Positions 16,576 through 24,723 of a DNA stretch of 64,000 nucleotides are shown here, one piece after another. Below the pieces are notes generated by a model. The model was given only the letters and a program-made list of their open reading frames with translations, did no database searches and had not been told where the DNA came from. Origin of the DNA: a virus; IMG/VR virus record IMGVR_UViG_3300030099_004448, positions 62,001 to 126,000 of that record; one strand, given 5' to 3'. The translations under genes and the position numbers were made by a program. How positions within the stretch are numbered: the stretch's first letter is position 1; each line of letters starts with the position of its first letter.

Positions 16576-17685
16576 ATGACTCGCCTCAAGATGACCGACG
16601 ATCAACTGATTGACTCCCTCAAAGATCTCTACGGAGAATCCGTCACCAGTGCTGACATCAAAGCCTGGTGTGCAATGAACAGTATGAGTTACCAGACTGT
16701 CTCCCGTCGTCTTGCCAACTACAAGGCAGGTCACGGGAAGTGGAACCTGGAAGTTACAAAAGAGACAGTTCAGGATCTGGAAGTAACTTATAATTCACCT
16801 GCAGCTATGCCTGCAATTGAACAAAACCTTATCCCACAGAAAGATGATTCCTTCATCAAGTTTGGCAACTTCACTGATGTTAAAAAAATTATTCAGTCCC
16901 GTCTATTCTATCCAACGTTCATTACGGGTCTTTCTGGTAACGGCAAAACGTTCTCGGTTGAGCAAGCGTGTGCTCAACTGGGTCGGGAACTCATCCGTGT
17001 AAACATTACTATTGAAACCGATGAAGATGATCTTATTGGCGGTTTCCGCCTTATTGATGGTAACACCGTCTGGCACAATGGCCCAGTCATTGAAGCCCTC
17101 GAACGAGGAGCTGTTTTGCTCCTTGATGAGATCGACCTCGCTAGTAACAAAATTCTCTGTCTCCAAAGTATCCTTGAAGGGAAAGGAGTTTTCCTTAAGA
17201 AAATCGGACGATGGGTTTCTCCTGCAAGTGGATTCAACGTCATTGCCACAGCCAACACTAAGGGTAAGGGTTCAGACGACGGACGATTCATTGGAACTAA
17301 CGTGCTCAACGAAGCGTTTCTAGAACGATTCCCTGTCACTTTTGAACAGGAATATCCCACTGCTTCCACTGAATACAAAATTCTCTACAAGGTTGGTGCC
17401 GAACTCGGTCTTGCTGAGACTGATTTCTACAAACGTCTTGCCGACTGGGCAGACATCATCCGCAAGACTTTCTATGACGGTGGTATCGAAGAAGTTATCA
17501 GTACCCGTCGTTTGGTTCACATTGTCAGGGCATATTCAATCTTTAAGGACAAAGCCAAAGCAATGCAAGTTTGTCTGAATCGTTTTGATGATGAAACCAA
17601 ACAGTCCTTCATGGAACTGTATGACAAAGTTGATGTTGACTTCCAGATGCCGTCTGAGAATGTTGACGACGTTCCCTTTTCTTGA
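16576..17685 (+). CDS. cobS: CobS-like AAA+ ATPase (MoxR family)
   Basis: A 369-residue AAA+ ATPase. A helical N-terminal domain (about 1-90) precedes Walker A GLSGNGKT (118-125), the motif DLIGGFRL typical of the CobS/MoxR clade, Walker B LLLDEID (D184-E185), a sensor region ATANTKGKG and an arginine-bearing C-terminal helical lid with STRRLVHI. Cyanophage genomes usually label this gene cobS after the cobaltochelatase subunit. A chelatase needs CobN and CobT as well; only a VWA protein is present here, so a general VWA-linked remodelling role is an alternative. GTG 16540 is a possible longer start but would overlap the -10 box. Confidence 0.85.
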   Translation: MTRLKMTDDQLIDSLKDLYGESVTSADIKAWCAMNSMSYQTVSRRLANYKAGHGKWNLEVTKETVQDLEVTYNSPAAMPAIEQNLIPQKDDSFIKFGNFTDVKKIIQSRLFYPTFITGLSGNGKTFSVEQACAQLGRELIRVNITIETDEDDLIGGFRLIDGNTVWHNGPVIEALERGAVLLLDEIDLASNKILCLQSILEGKGVFLKKIGRWVSPASGFNVIATANTKGKGSDDGRFIGTNVLNEAFLERFPVTFEQEYPTASTEYKILYKVGAELGLAETDFYKRLADWADIIRKTFYDGGIEEVISTRRLVHIVRAYSIFKDKAKAMQVCLNRFDDETKQSFMELYDKVDVDFQMPSENVDDVPFS

Positions 17686-17706
17686 TACAATTACTGAGGT
17701 TACATT

Positions 17707-18195
17707 ATGAACACTGCAATGACTATGCTAGGTGGCATGTCCGAAGATACCATTACCATTACTGGTGGTGTTTTCTCCGAAGACGCTATGATTGGTGCTG
17801 CACAACCTGTTGATATGAATGGTATCTTTGGTGGTGCAGGAGCTGATTACATTACTTTTGATCAAGAAAGTGATTATTCCATTGATTTGACTATGAACAA
17901 CGACCCCAATCGATACAAATACAGTGAGGATCGAATCCTCGAAGAGTTGAAAGAATATATTTCTGGCACATATAACGCTCACTATTCTGCTGGTGACGAC
18001 AAGATTCAAACTCTGGATCTGATTGAAGCTTGTGGTGATGGTGAATCTTTCTGTCGTAGTAACATCCTCAAGTATGCATCTCGATACGATAAGAAAGGCA
18101 CTGCACGTCGAGATATCATGAAGATTCTCCACTATGCAGTCCTCCTGATGCATTTCAACGACAAGAACTCTATTACCGAAACGTACAATCAATGA
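17707..18195 (+). CDS. DUF3310-type protein
   Basis: A 162-residue protein. The C-terminal half (about 95-155) reads KIQTLDLIEACGDGESFCRSN, ILKYASRYDKKGTARRD and IMKILHYAVLLM, the pattern of DUF3310, a helical phage family related by fold to nucleotide-binding all-alpha proteins. The N-terminal 75 residues are Gly-, Met- and Asp-rich and unrecognised. It overlaps gp45 by 4 bases, which suggests a link with DNA replication, but the function is unknown. Confidence 0.7.
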   Translation: MNTAMTMLGGMSEDTITITGGVFSEDAMIGAAQPVDMNGIFGGAGADYITFDQESDYSIDLTMNNDPNRYKYSEDRILEELKEYISGTYNAHYSAGDDKIQTLDLIEACGDGESFCRSNILKYASRYDKKGTARRDIMKILHYAVLLMHFNDKNSITETYNQ

Positions 18196-18872
18196 CAACT
18201 AATATGCAACTCTCCGACAAAACCCTCAACCTTCTGAAGAACTTTGCGGGTATTAACCAATCTATCCTTTTCAAACAAGGCAAGACTATTCGCACTATCA
18301 GTGTGATGAAAAATATTCTTGCAGAAGTCAACGTTGACGAAGAGTTTGAACGCGACTTCGGTATCTACAATCTGAATGAGTTCTTGAACGCAATGTCTTT
18401 GTATCAAGATCCTCAGTTGGATTTCAAGAATGAAAGTTATGTTTCTATCCGAGAGGGTAAGACTCGTTCTAAGTATTTCTTTGCAGATCCTGCAGTTATC
18501 GTTACTCCTCCAGACAAGTCCATCACTCTGCCTTCCGAGGATGTGAGTTTTGAACTGAATACTCAACAACTGGACAAACTGTTGAAGGCTGCTGCAGTCT
18601 ATGGTGTTCCCGATCTTTCTGTAATCGGTGAGAACGGTGTGGTTAAGATCGTTGTTCGTGATAAGAAGAACGACACTTCTAATGACTATGCTGTCGTGGT
18701 TGGTGAAACTTCTGCATCTTTCTGTCTCAACTTCAAGGTTGAGAATATCAAGATCCTTCCTGGTTCCTACAACGTGACTATCTCCAGCAAACTACTTTCT
18801 AGATTTGTTTCTGAAGATAAGAATCTTGTGTATTACATTGCACTGGAACCAGATTCTACCTATGATGAATGA
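18192..18872 (+). CDS. gp45: Sliding clamp gp45
   Basis: The 226-residue trimeric DNA clamp (T4: 228), processivity factor of gp43 and co-activator of late transcription together with gp55. The N-terminus MQLSDKTLNLLKNFAGINQ closely follows T4 MKLSKDTTALLKNFATIN, and the C-terminal YIALEPDSTYDE follows T4 YVVALEADSTHDF. ATG 18192 is coupled to the previous stop; ATG 18204 would align exactly with the T4 start. Confidence 0.97.
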   Translation: MTTNMQLSDKTLNLLKNFAGINQSILFKQGKTIRTISVMKNILAEVNVDEEFERDFGIYNLNEFLNAMSLYQDPQLDFKNESYVSIREGKTRSKYFFADPAVIVTPPDKSITLPSEDVSFELNTQQLDKLLKAAAVYGVPDLSVIGENGVVKIVVRDKKNDTSNDYAVVVGETSASFCLNFKVENIKILPGSYNVTISSKLLSRFVSEDKNLVYYIALEPDSTYDE

Positions 18873-19087
18873 ACGCAAACAGATTGCGTATTGTGGGAAG
18901 TGCCAGTCTTTTGATTGGTTACTTCCTTCTTCTCTATCTGGATGTTAGAATTGGTTGTACATTCAGATTGATCGGTGGGTGCTTCATGCTTCCATTTGCC
19001 ATCTCAATCAAAACTTGGGATGTCGTTGGACTTCAAACATTCTTTGCGGTGATTGATGCATCCAAGATTATTCAACTTTCATTATGA
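18869..19087 (+). CDS. Small membrane protein, 72 residues
   Basis: Function unknown. Two hydrophobic segments are visible, about 8-26 (IVGSASLLIGYFLLLYLDV) and 32-48 (FRLIGGCFMLPFAISI), so a hairpin in the inner or thylakoid membrane is likely. It is coupled by ATGA overlap on both sides (gp45 and the next gene), an unusual place for a membrane protein. Confidence 0.65.
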   Translation: MNANRLRIVGSASLLIGYFLLLYLDVRIGCTFRLIGGCFMLPFAISIKTWDVVGLQTFFAVIDASKIIQLSL

Positions 19088-19608
19088 ACATCTTTGTTAC
19101 TGACCCTGATCCCCTGAAGTCGGCCAAGGTTCTTCCTGACAAACATATTGTTAAGATGCCACTGGAGACTTGTCAAATGCTTGCTATTGTATGCTCTGAC
19201 AAATGGGGTCATGGATTTGGTACTCTTCCCAAGGCAGATGGTACTCCCTATGCCACTGAGAAGGGTGCCTTTCGTAATCACCCATGCACTATCTGGGCAA
19301 ACTCTTTTGTAAGTAACTGGAGATGGTTACTTGCTCATGGGTTTGCTCTGTGCAATGAATACTCACTACGGTATGGTAAACCACATACCTGTTTTAATAC
19401 CCTTCAGGCTGCAAATGAGATTCTCCCCTGCATAGACCCACAAGGTCGAAGTGGAGAACCTACGCCTTTTATATTTGCAGGGCCTGATGAGTTCAAGTAT
19501 GATGAAACTGTTGATATATACACGAAGTATAAGATGTATATTTCATCCAAACCTTGGGTAAAGGATAATTACCTTCGTATGCCACAACGAAAACCTGACT
19601 GGGTTTAA
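19084..19608 (+). CDS. Conserved marine phage protein, unknown function
   Basis: A 174-residue protein starting MNIFVTDPDPLKSAKVLPDK followed by HIVKMPLETCQMLAI, and containing KGAFRNHPCTIWANS and HGFALCNEYSLRYGK. These motifs with conserved His, Lys, Glu and Cys are common among marine T4-like phages, but I know no demonstrated activity. The conserved polar residues suggest an enzyme. Its position between gp45 and gp44 suggests a DNA metabolism role by context only. Confidence 0.7.
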   Translation: MNIFVTDPDPLKSAKVLPDKHIVKMPLETCQMLAIVCSDKWGHGFGTLPKADGTPYATEKGAFRNHPCTIWANSFVSNWRWLLAHGFALCNEYSLRYGKPHTCFNTLQAANEILPCIDPQGRSGEPTPFIFAGPDEFKYDETVDIYTKYKMYISSKPWVKDNYLRMPQRKPDWV

Positions 19609-19614
19609 TTTATT

Positions 19615-20565
19615 ATGAACAAAACTGACTTTCTTTGGGTTGAGAAATATCGCCCTCAGACTATTGAAGATTGTATCCTCCCCGACTCTGCCAAACAAAT
19701 GTTTCAGGAGTTTCTAAATAAGAAAGAGATCCCTAACCTTCTTCTTTCTGGTCCTCCTGGTATTGGTAAGACCACGGTTGCAAAGGCTCTTTGTCATGAA
19801 CTTGGAGTAGACTATTATGTCATCAACGGATCCGATGAGGGACGATTCCTGGACACGGTACGGAATCAGGCCAAGAATTTCGCTTCGACCGTCTCACTAT
19901 CTGCATCTGACGCAAAGCACAAAGTCATCATTATTGACGAGGCTGACAACACAACCCACGATGTACAACTCCTCCTACGGGCAAATATTGAGGCGTTTTA
20001 TAACAACTGTCGATTCATTTTCACCTGCAACTACAAAAACAAGATTATCGAACCCCTCCATAGTCGATGCGCCTGTGTTGACTTTTCGATCACTGGTAAA
20101 CAAAAACCAGCCATCGCTGCAAAGTTCTTCGGACGCATCCAACAAATCCTGGATACAGAAGGTGTTGAATATGATAACAAGGTCCTGGTAGAACTTATTA
20201 ACAAACACTTCCCAGACTGGCGTCGGGTGTTGAATGAGTGTCAAAGATACTCCGCAAGTGGGAAGATTGATTCTGCAATTTTGACGGAGTTTTCTGATGT
20301 CAACATTAACACGCTTGTCAAAAATCTTAAGGAAAAAAGTTTCCCCGAAGTACGTAAATGGTGTGTCAATAACCTGGACAACGATCCTACTGTACTTCTG
20401 CGTCGTATTTACGATGCTTGTTATGATTCCTTGGTTCCGAATAGTATTCCTGCTGCTGTGCTTATTATCGCTAAGTATCAGTATCAAGTGGCATTTGTGG
20501 CGGATCAGGAAATAAACCTTCTCGCAGCATTGACTGAAATTATGGTGGAGTGTGATTTCAAATGA
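19615..20565 (+). CDS. gp44: Clamp loader large subunit gp44
   Basis: A 316-residue AAA+ ATPase (T4: 319). With gp62 it opens gp45 and loads it at primer ends. Seen: WVEKYRPQTIEDCILP at the N-terminus, Walker A GPPGIGKT (46-53), Walker B IIIDEADN near 107, and the arginine-finger motif LHSRC near 146, all typical of RFC-type loaders. The partner gp62 is about 3 kb downstream rather than adjacent. Confidence 0.97.
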   Translation: MNKTDFLWVEKYRPQTIEDCILPDSAKQMFQEFLNKKEIPNLLLSGPPGIGKTTVAKALCHELGVDYYVINGSDEGRFLDTVRNQAKNFASTVSLSASDAKHKVIIIDEADNTTHDVQLLLRANIEAFYNNCRFIFTCNYKNKIIEPLHSRCACVDFSITGKQKPAIAAKFFGRIQQILDTEGVEYDNKVLVELINKHFPDWRRVLNECQRYSASGKIDSAILTEFSDVNINTLVKNLKEKSFPEVRKWCVNNLDNDPTVLLRRIYDACYDSLVPNSIPAAVLIIAKYQYQVAFVADQEINLLAALTEIMVECDFK

Positions 20566-21137
20566 TACCAATTATTCACTGGACCCGATTTAGTGATTAC
20601 CACAAAATTGCAGACAAGATTGGTATGCGTGGTGCAGTATATGGATTTGTTTTTAATGACAAGATGCCATCTTCATGTGATTGCCCTTCAGATTTTGAGG
20701 AATGTGTCTACATTGGGGAGTCTGGTGGACCACGGGGATTCTATTATGACAAACAAAATGGACATAAAGGAAAGTTGAGAACTCACCTACATAAGAGGAT
20801 GACTGCACATCACAGACCACTGACTACTGGAGAGTGTTCTGAAAAGAAATATGAACTCTTCAAAGAGAAGTATGGTTTTGGTGATGATGTTCTCAATGGA
20901 ACTTTGACTGGCATGCCACTTTGGGTTGGATTTATTACTCCACCGAAAGAAGATCCAGATCATTGTCTAAAATCCTGGTTGATCTTTAGGGAACACTATG
21001 AGATCTATCAGTATCAACGGAAGTTTGGTCGTTCTCCCCTGATGAATATGCAGGTTGATGGAAAGGGCAAAGATCCCAATTCATATTCAAGTGAAATTAT
21101 GCAAAATTATGGTGCATTAGATGCATTTATGTCATGA
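20562..21137 (+). CDS. Putative GIY-YIG nuclease-like protein
   Basis: A 191-residue protein with the order of motifs expected for a GIY-YIG domain: G24-A-V-Y27 (GIY-like), Y50-I51-G52-E-S (YIG), R58 or R73, H75 or H77, and a later helix FREHYEIYQYQRKFGRSPLMN around 142-162 in which E144 could bind the metal ion, followed by the typical P-L-x-N. Such domains occur in homing endonucleases and in host-genome-degrading or repair nucleases. It starts by ATGA overlap with gp44. Not recognised beyond the motif reading, so the call is provisional. Confidence 0.5.
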   Translation: MIPIIHWTRFSDYHKIADKIGMRGAVYGFVFNDKMPSSCDCPSDFEECVYIGESGGPRGFYYDKQNGHKGKLRTHLHKRMTAHHRPLTTGECSEKKYELFKEKYGFGDDVLNGTLTGMPLWVGFITPPKEDPDHCLKSWLIFREHYEIYQYQRKFGRSPLMNMQVDGKGKDPNSYSSEIMQNYGALDAFMS

Positions 21138-21304
21138 AGAAAAAGAAAAGGACACAGACTAAAGAGAACTATTATTATTGGTTCTGGATTGTCGCGATGG
21201 TTGCATTCATTGTCCCTCAAGTCTTTACTGCTTGGGCATATGTAAACATTGTAGATATTATTAAGAATGATTCCGTTCGAGTTGAGGTAAGAAAAGATGA
21301 TTGA
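21134..21304 (+). CDS. Small single-pass membrane protein, 56 residues
   Basis: A short gene coupled to the previous one by ATGA overlap and to the next by a shared GATGA. A basic N-terminus (KKKKR) precedes a hydrophobic stretch around 14-38 (YYYWFWIVAMVAFIVPQVF); the positive-inside rule suggests the N-terminus stays in the cytoplasm. Function unknown. Confidence 0.6.
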   Translation: MKKKKRTQTKENYYYWFWIVAMVAFIVPQVFTAWAYVNIVDIIKNDSVRVEVRKDD

Positions 21305-21590
21305 TGTAAAACTGATTCGTATTGTTACTGGTGAAGAAATTATTGCAGAACTAATTTCGCAGAATGAAAATACCATTACTGTGAAGAATGGTCTTGTAGT
21401 TCTTCCTAGTGCTCAGAATGTAGGATTCGCTCCTTGGGCAACTGTCATCAGTAAAGAGAACCCCGAGATTACAATGGACATGCGACATGTAGTTTACGTT
21501 GCAGAAGTTGAAGAAAATGTCGGAAAGAAGTATAATGAAATGTTTGGGAGTAAGTTGATTACTCCTGAGAGTAAGAAATTGATTGTTTGA
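21297..21590 (+). CDS. Small Sm-like fold protein (paralog 2 of 4)
   Basis: A 97-residue protein. VKLIRIVTGEEIIAELISQ at 4-22, TITVKNGLVVLP and a last strand MRHVVYVAEV give the same strand order as the protein at 4769. A C-terminal helix (VGKKYNEMFGSKL) follows. If this is an Sm-type barrel, ring assembly and RNA binding are possible, but no RNA-binding signature is certain. It sits in the clamp-loader region. Confidence 0.55.
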   Translation: MIDVKLIRIVTGEEIIAELISQNENTITVKNGLVVLPSAQNVGFAPWATVISKENPEITMDMRHVVYVAEVEENVGKKYNEMFGSKLITPESKKLIV

Positions 21591-21591
21591 T

Positions 21592-22713
21592 ATGCAATTA
21601 GAACTTGATGATGCAATTTACGCAGCTGACAAATTCATCGATTACTTCTCCAATATGGGACGTATCGATGAATATCTGCGTAATGTGAAACTTGACCGAA
21701 TGAGTCAAATGCAAACATCCATTCTGGGTATGGGTCCAGAGGATGATATGTTTGACGCATTTGATATGCACCCCGAAGACATGGATATCCGAGTGTATCC
21801 TGCAGGTGTCAAGGGTGGTTTTAGTAACGAATACTTTAGCGAGAGATTGCAAGTCACTACATCTCACGCTATCGAAGACTCCATTCCTGGTAAGTCCTTG
21901 AAGTGGATTGTCAAAGAGATGAACACAAATAAGATCTTAGGATTCTGTAGGTTTGGTTCTCCGACAATTAATAGTAAACCTCGCAATGAATGGTTGGGTA
22001 GTGTTCCTGAACTGACACGATTCAATCGTCATGCGATCATGGGATTTATTATTGTCCCGACTCAACCATTCGGTTTTAATTACCTGGGTGGTAAACTCCT
22101 GGCGCTCCTGTGTTGTTCTCACACCGCCCGTGAGACGTTAAATAGTAAATATGACTCAGACATCTGTCTGTTTGAAACAACGTCGCTCTACGGGTCTACA
22201 AAGTCCTCTTCGCAGTACGATGGTCTCAAACCATACATGAGGTATAAGGGACTCACACAGAGTGATTTCACACCTCTTCTGCACGATGAGATTTTTCAGG
22301 AGTTAAACAAATGGTTCATAGCACGCAACGGGGACAAGAGTCTGGTGAAGGAGGACGCATCCAGTCGCAAACTCAAAACCCAACAGAAAATGATCTCAGT
22401 GATCAAAAAAAGCTTACCTTCTCACAAGGTTGCGGAGTTCCAAACTGCGATTGTAAGTGCAAAAAATCTGACTGAACAAAAACGTTTCTACATGTCTGAC
22501 TATGGATTCAGCAACGCTCGTGAAGTTATTATGGGTGAACAAGAAACTCTTACTCCTGGCCAAAATTATGAAAAGTTCCATACCGAGAACTTGATTAAAT
22601 GGTGGAAGAAGAAAGCATCCAACCGATATGAGAAACTGAAATCTGAAGGTAGACTTCGCACAAAGGTTGAAACCTGGAATTCAAATCCTGATGAGATAGA
22701 TATTATTAGATAA
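21592..22713 (+). CDS. Putative DUF4338-like protein
   Basis: A 373-residue protein. Residues 100-230 carry a pattern like DUF4338: LKWIVKEM, ILGFCRFGSP, NEWLGSV, then LTRFNRHAIMGFIIVPTQ, a helix LLALLCCSHTARE, ICLFETTSLYGS and YMRYKGLT. DUF4338 is found in Druantia defence and in transposon-linked proteins; here the match is distant and read by eye. The C-terminal 100 residues are helical and basic. Start 21592 is used; an ATG at 21583 lies further into the previous gene. Location between gp44 and gp62. Confidence 0.45.
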   Translation: MQLELDDAIYAADKFIDYFSNMGRIDEYLRNVKLDRMSQMQTSILGMGPEDDMFDAFDMHPEDMDIRVYPAGVKGGFSNEYFSERLQVTTSHAIEDSIPGKSLKWIVKEMNTNKILGFCRFGSPTINSKPRNEWLGSVPELTRFNRHAIMGFIIVPTQPFGFNYLGGKLLALLCCSHTARETLNSKYDSDICLFETTSLYGSTKSSSQYDGLKPYMRYKGLTQSDFTPLLHDEIFQELNKWFIARNGDKSLVKEDASSRKLKTQQKMISVIKKSLPSHKVAEFQTAIVSAKNLTEQKRFYMSDYGFSNAREVIMGEQETLTPGQNYEKFHTENLIKWWKKKASNRYEKLKSEGRLRTKVETWNSNPDEIDIIR

Positions 22714-22724
22714 TTAAAAAATTT

Positions 22725-23387
22725 ATGACTCTAATATGCAATCTACCCACAGAGAAAGTTTGGGTTCGTAAAGAGTATCTAACAGATCACCAAAGTGGTC
22801 ATGGTGAGTTTGTGGAGGGACTCTGGGTTACTGCAAAGAGTATTCCTGGTCGTGCATTTTATTTTGAAACATATCTCCCAGAATATGGAGCTATGTACGA
22901 TAAACTACCGATCAGTGCTTTTGTTTCTCGCCCAGTAACACCAGACCCTGATTTAGATCTACCTAATCTTCAGTTTTGGAACTGCATGGATTACGATGTA
23001 ACTGCTATTGAAAAAAGTATTGTTGCATCGATGGAGTGGGAAGTAAGAACAAGACACTTTGGAAATATCAAAGGCACATATATTTGTACTCTTGATAACT
23101 ACCACGGGAATATCGACACTATTGATGCATCTACTAGTGAACTCCCCGACGAACATAAGTCATTCAATTTGATTGAACTTAAAAATGGTCAGTATGCATT
23201 GTATCCAAATAACAGGTGTCGCATTTATGATATCTCTATGACTCCCCAAGAACCTAAGGTGCCAGACTTCAAAGTGTCTACCCAGTTCTATCAGGTAGAG
23301 AATGGTGTTGAGTGGGGAAGACTTGGTGATTGTGATGATTACTTCTGGACTACACCAGACGAAAGGGCGGAGAAATATGAAATGTGA
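22725..23387 (+). CDS. Conserved cyanophage protein, 220 residues, unknown function
   Basis: No known domain recognised. The sequence is beta-rich with many aromatic residues (LWVTAKSIPGRAFYFETYLPEYG near 28-50, LPISAFVSRPV near 58) and a C-terminal YWTTPDERAEKYEM-like acidic end. It overlaps the next short gene by 11 bases. Expression with the replication cluster is expected from the compact arrangement. Confidence 0.6.
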   Translation: MTLICNLPTEKVWVRKEYLTDHQSGHGEFVEGLWVTAKSIPGRAFYFETYLPEYGAMYDKLPISAFVSRPVTPDPDLDLPNLQFWNCMDYDVTAIEKSIVASMEWEVRTRHFGNIKGTYICTLDNYHGNIDTIDASTSELPDEHKSFNLIELKNGQYALYPNNRCRIYDISMTPQEPKVPDFKVSTQFYQVENGVEWGRLGDCDDYFWTTPDERAEKYEM

Positions 23388-23523
23388 AGTAACGATGTAT
23401 CGTGGTGGAACAATATTTAAAGAATCTTACTTTGTCCGAGATTATCAAGAGGCAAGAAAAGTCGCTTTGGCTAGAAACCCAGGTGTAACTATTGTTGGTG
23501 TAAACGCAGTATTTGAATCATGA
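23377..23523 (+). CDS. Small protein, 48 residues
   Basis: A short beta-alpha-beta-like protein (MKCEVTMYRGGTIFKESYFV, then DYQEARKVALARNP and VTIVGVNAVF). It overlaps the preceding gene by 11 bases and gp62 by 4 bases, so translational coupling on both sides supports it. Function unknown. Confidence 0.6.
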   Translation: MKCEVTMYRGGTIFKESYFVRDYQEARKVALARNPGVTIVGVNAVFES

Positions 23524-23909
23524 GCTACGAACTGAAAGACTATTTAAATTCGATTAATTTCACAAAAGAATATCTTATGAGTGAGGAGGATCCCACCTGG
23601 GAAAAGAAATATCCTCCCTTTATTATCAATAAGTGTCTGTCTGGATTTATCGACACTGTTATGTTTGCAAACGAGATGAATGTCAATCACCAACTACCAT
23701 CTCGTCTCCAATATGATTTCTTTATAAATACCGTTAGGAAACGGAAAAGATTTTCTCCGTGGCTAAAAAAGGATAAGATTAATGACCTTGATGCAGTAAA
23801 ATCATACTATGGTTATAGTAATGAAAAGGCTCAACAAGCTCTGAAGATTCTTACCAAAGAACAAATCTCATTTATTAAAGATAAGCTTGATGTTGGAGGT
23901 AAAAGATGA
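23520..23909 (+). CDS. gp62: Clamp loader small subunit gp62
   Basis: A 129-residue protein, shorter than T4 gp62 (187), as usual in cyanophages. The segments IINKCLSGFIDTVMFANEMN (about 36-55), RLQYDFFINTVRKRKRFSPW and VKSYYGYSNEKAQQALKILT match the cyanophage gp62 pattern. It stabilises gp44 and contacts the clamp. It is coupled to regA by ATGA overlap, the gp44-gp62-regA order of T4 being kept despite the insertions. Confidence 0.9.
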   Translation: MSYELKDYLNSINFTKEYLMSEEDPTWEKKYPPFIINKCLSGFIDTVMFANEMNVNHQLPSRLQYDFFINTVRKRKRFSPWLKKDKINDLDAVKSYYGYSNEKAQQALKILTKEQISFIKDKLDVGGKR

Positions 23910-24337
23910 GTGCCTTTGTTGAACCTGAGGTTTCATGGTCGCAAGATCAAATGATCGAAGTGGTTCTAAACGAACCAGACGATTTTCTAAAAGTAAGAGA
24001 GACCTTGACTCGTATCGGAGTCGCCTCCCGTAAAGAAAAAAAGATTTACCAATCATGCCATATCCTGCATAAACAGGGTAAGTATTACATTGTTCACTTT
24101 AAAGAACTCTTTGCATTGGATGGTAAACATGCTAATCTTACTGTTAATGATGTGCAGCGTAGGAATCGCATCATTAATCTTCTATCTGATTGGGGACTGA
24201 TCACTATTTTAAGTCCAGATTCTGTATTGGATGTTGCACCACTAAATCAAATTAAGGTGTTATCTTATAAAGATAAAAATGATTGGATTCTAGAATCCAA
24301 ATATAATATTGGTAAGAAAAAGAAACCAGTATCATGA
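23906..24337 (+). CDS. regA: Translational repressor RegA
   Basis: A 143-residue RegA (T4: 122). It binds start regions of many early mRNAs and represses their translation. Seen: VVLNEPDDFLKVRETLTRIG at about 19-38, KKIYQSCHILHKQGKYYIVHFKELF and RRNRIINLLSDWGLI, the conserved RegA blocks. A basic tail KKKKPVS ends the protein. Its position after gp62 is the T4 order. Confidence 0.95.
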   Translation: MSAFVEPEVSWSQDQMIEVVLNEPDDFLKVRETLTRIGVASRKEKKIYQSCHILHKQGKYYIVHFKELFALDGKHANLTVNDVQRRNRIINLLSDWGLITILSPDSVLDVAPLNQIKVLSYKDKNDWILESKYNIGKKKKPVS

Positions 24338-24570
24338 ACGACGAAGACGAACTGTATTTCCCAGAACCCGAAGAAGACGGGTGGATGATGTCATTAGATC
24401 TTGATATTAATGCAGTTCGTAGTCTTCATGATTCCTTAAATCATTATCTTGAAATCTGGCCAGGAGCTCCTAGGAGACCTGCTGATGAACAAGAGTTTAT
24501 TAGGTATATGAGAAATAAACTTTTTATGGGAATGACTGATTACAACTTCTATTACAACGAGCATAAATAA
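24334..24570 (+). CDS. Small conserved protein after regA
   Basis: A 78-residue acidic protein with an N-terminal acidic stretch (DEDELYFPEPEEDGW), a helix RSLHDSLNHYLEIWPGAPRRP and an aromatic end. It is coupled to regA by ATGA overlap and is the last gene before a terminator. Unknown function; a regulator-associated role is only suggested by position. Confidence 0.65.
   Translation: MNDEDELYFPEPEEDGWMMSLDLDINAVRSLHDSLNHYLEIWPGAPRRPADEQEFIRYMRNKLFMGMTDYNFYYNEHK
24562..24569 (+). promoter_or_regulatory. Candidate late promoter
   Basis: CATAAATA overlapping the end of the post-regA gene. A weak hairpin GCGATC/GGTCGC (24575-24594) and a terminator follow, so any transcript from here would probably be short. 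Confidence 0.3.
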
Positions 24571-24618
24571 TATTGCGATCTTTCGTGCGGTCGCTTCAAA
24601 AGTCGGAACACCCTATAA

Positions 24619-24650
24619 AGAGGTACGGTTGTTACCATACCTCTTTTTTT
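24619..24650 (+). terminator. Rho-independent terminator after the clamp-loader/regA operon
   Basis: An 11-bp stem AGAGGTACGGT/ACCATACCTCT with one mismatch and a TGTT loop, followed by a seven-T run. Between this and hsp20 a TTAAATAG motif at about 24661 could be a degenerate late promoter. Confidence 0.9.
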
Positions 24651-24723
24651 CGTTCTCTGGTTAAATAGTAATGGATGCCTTCGGGGTCCACACAACGTTA
24701 CTCGCTTAATCAAGGAGAACCAC

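Noticed and set aside
24571-24720. tRNA gene or small RNA between regA and hsp20
   Set aside because: No cloverleaf or CCA-type end can be folded; the region holds only a weak hairpin and a terminator.
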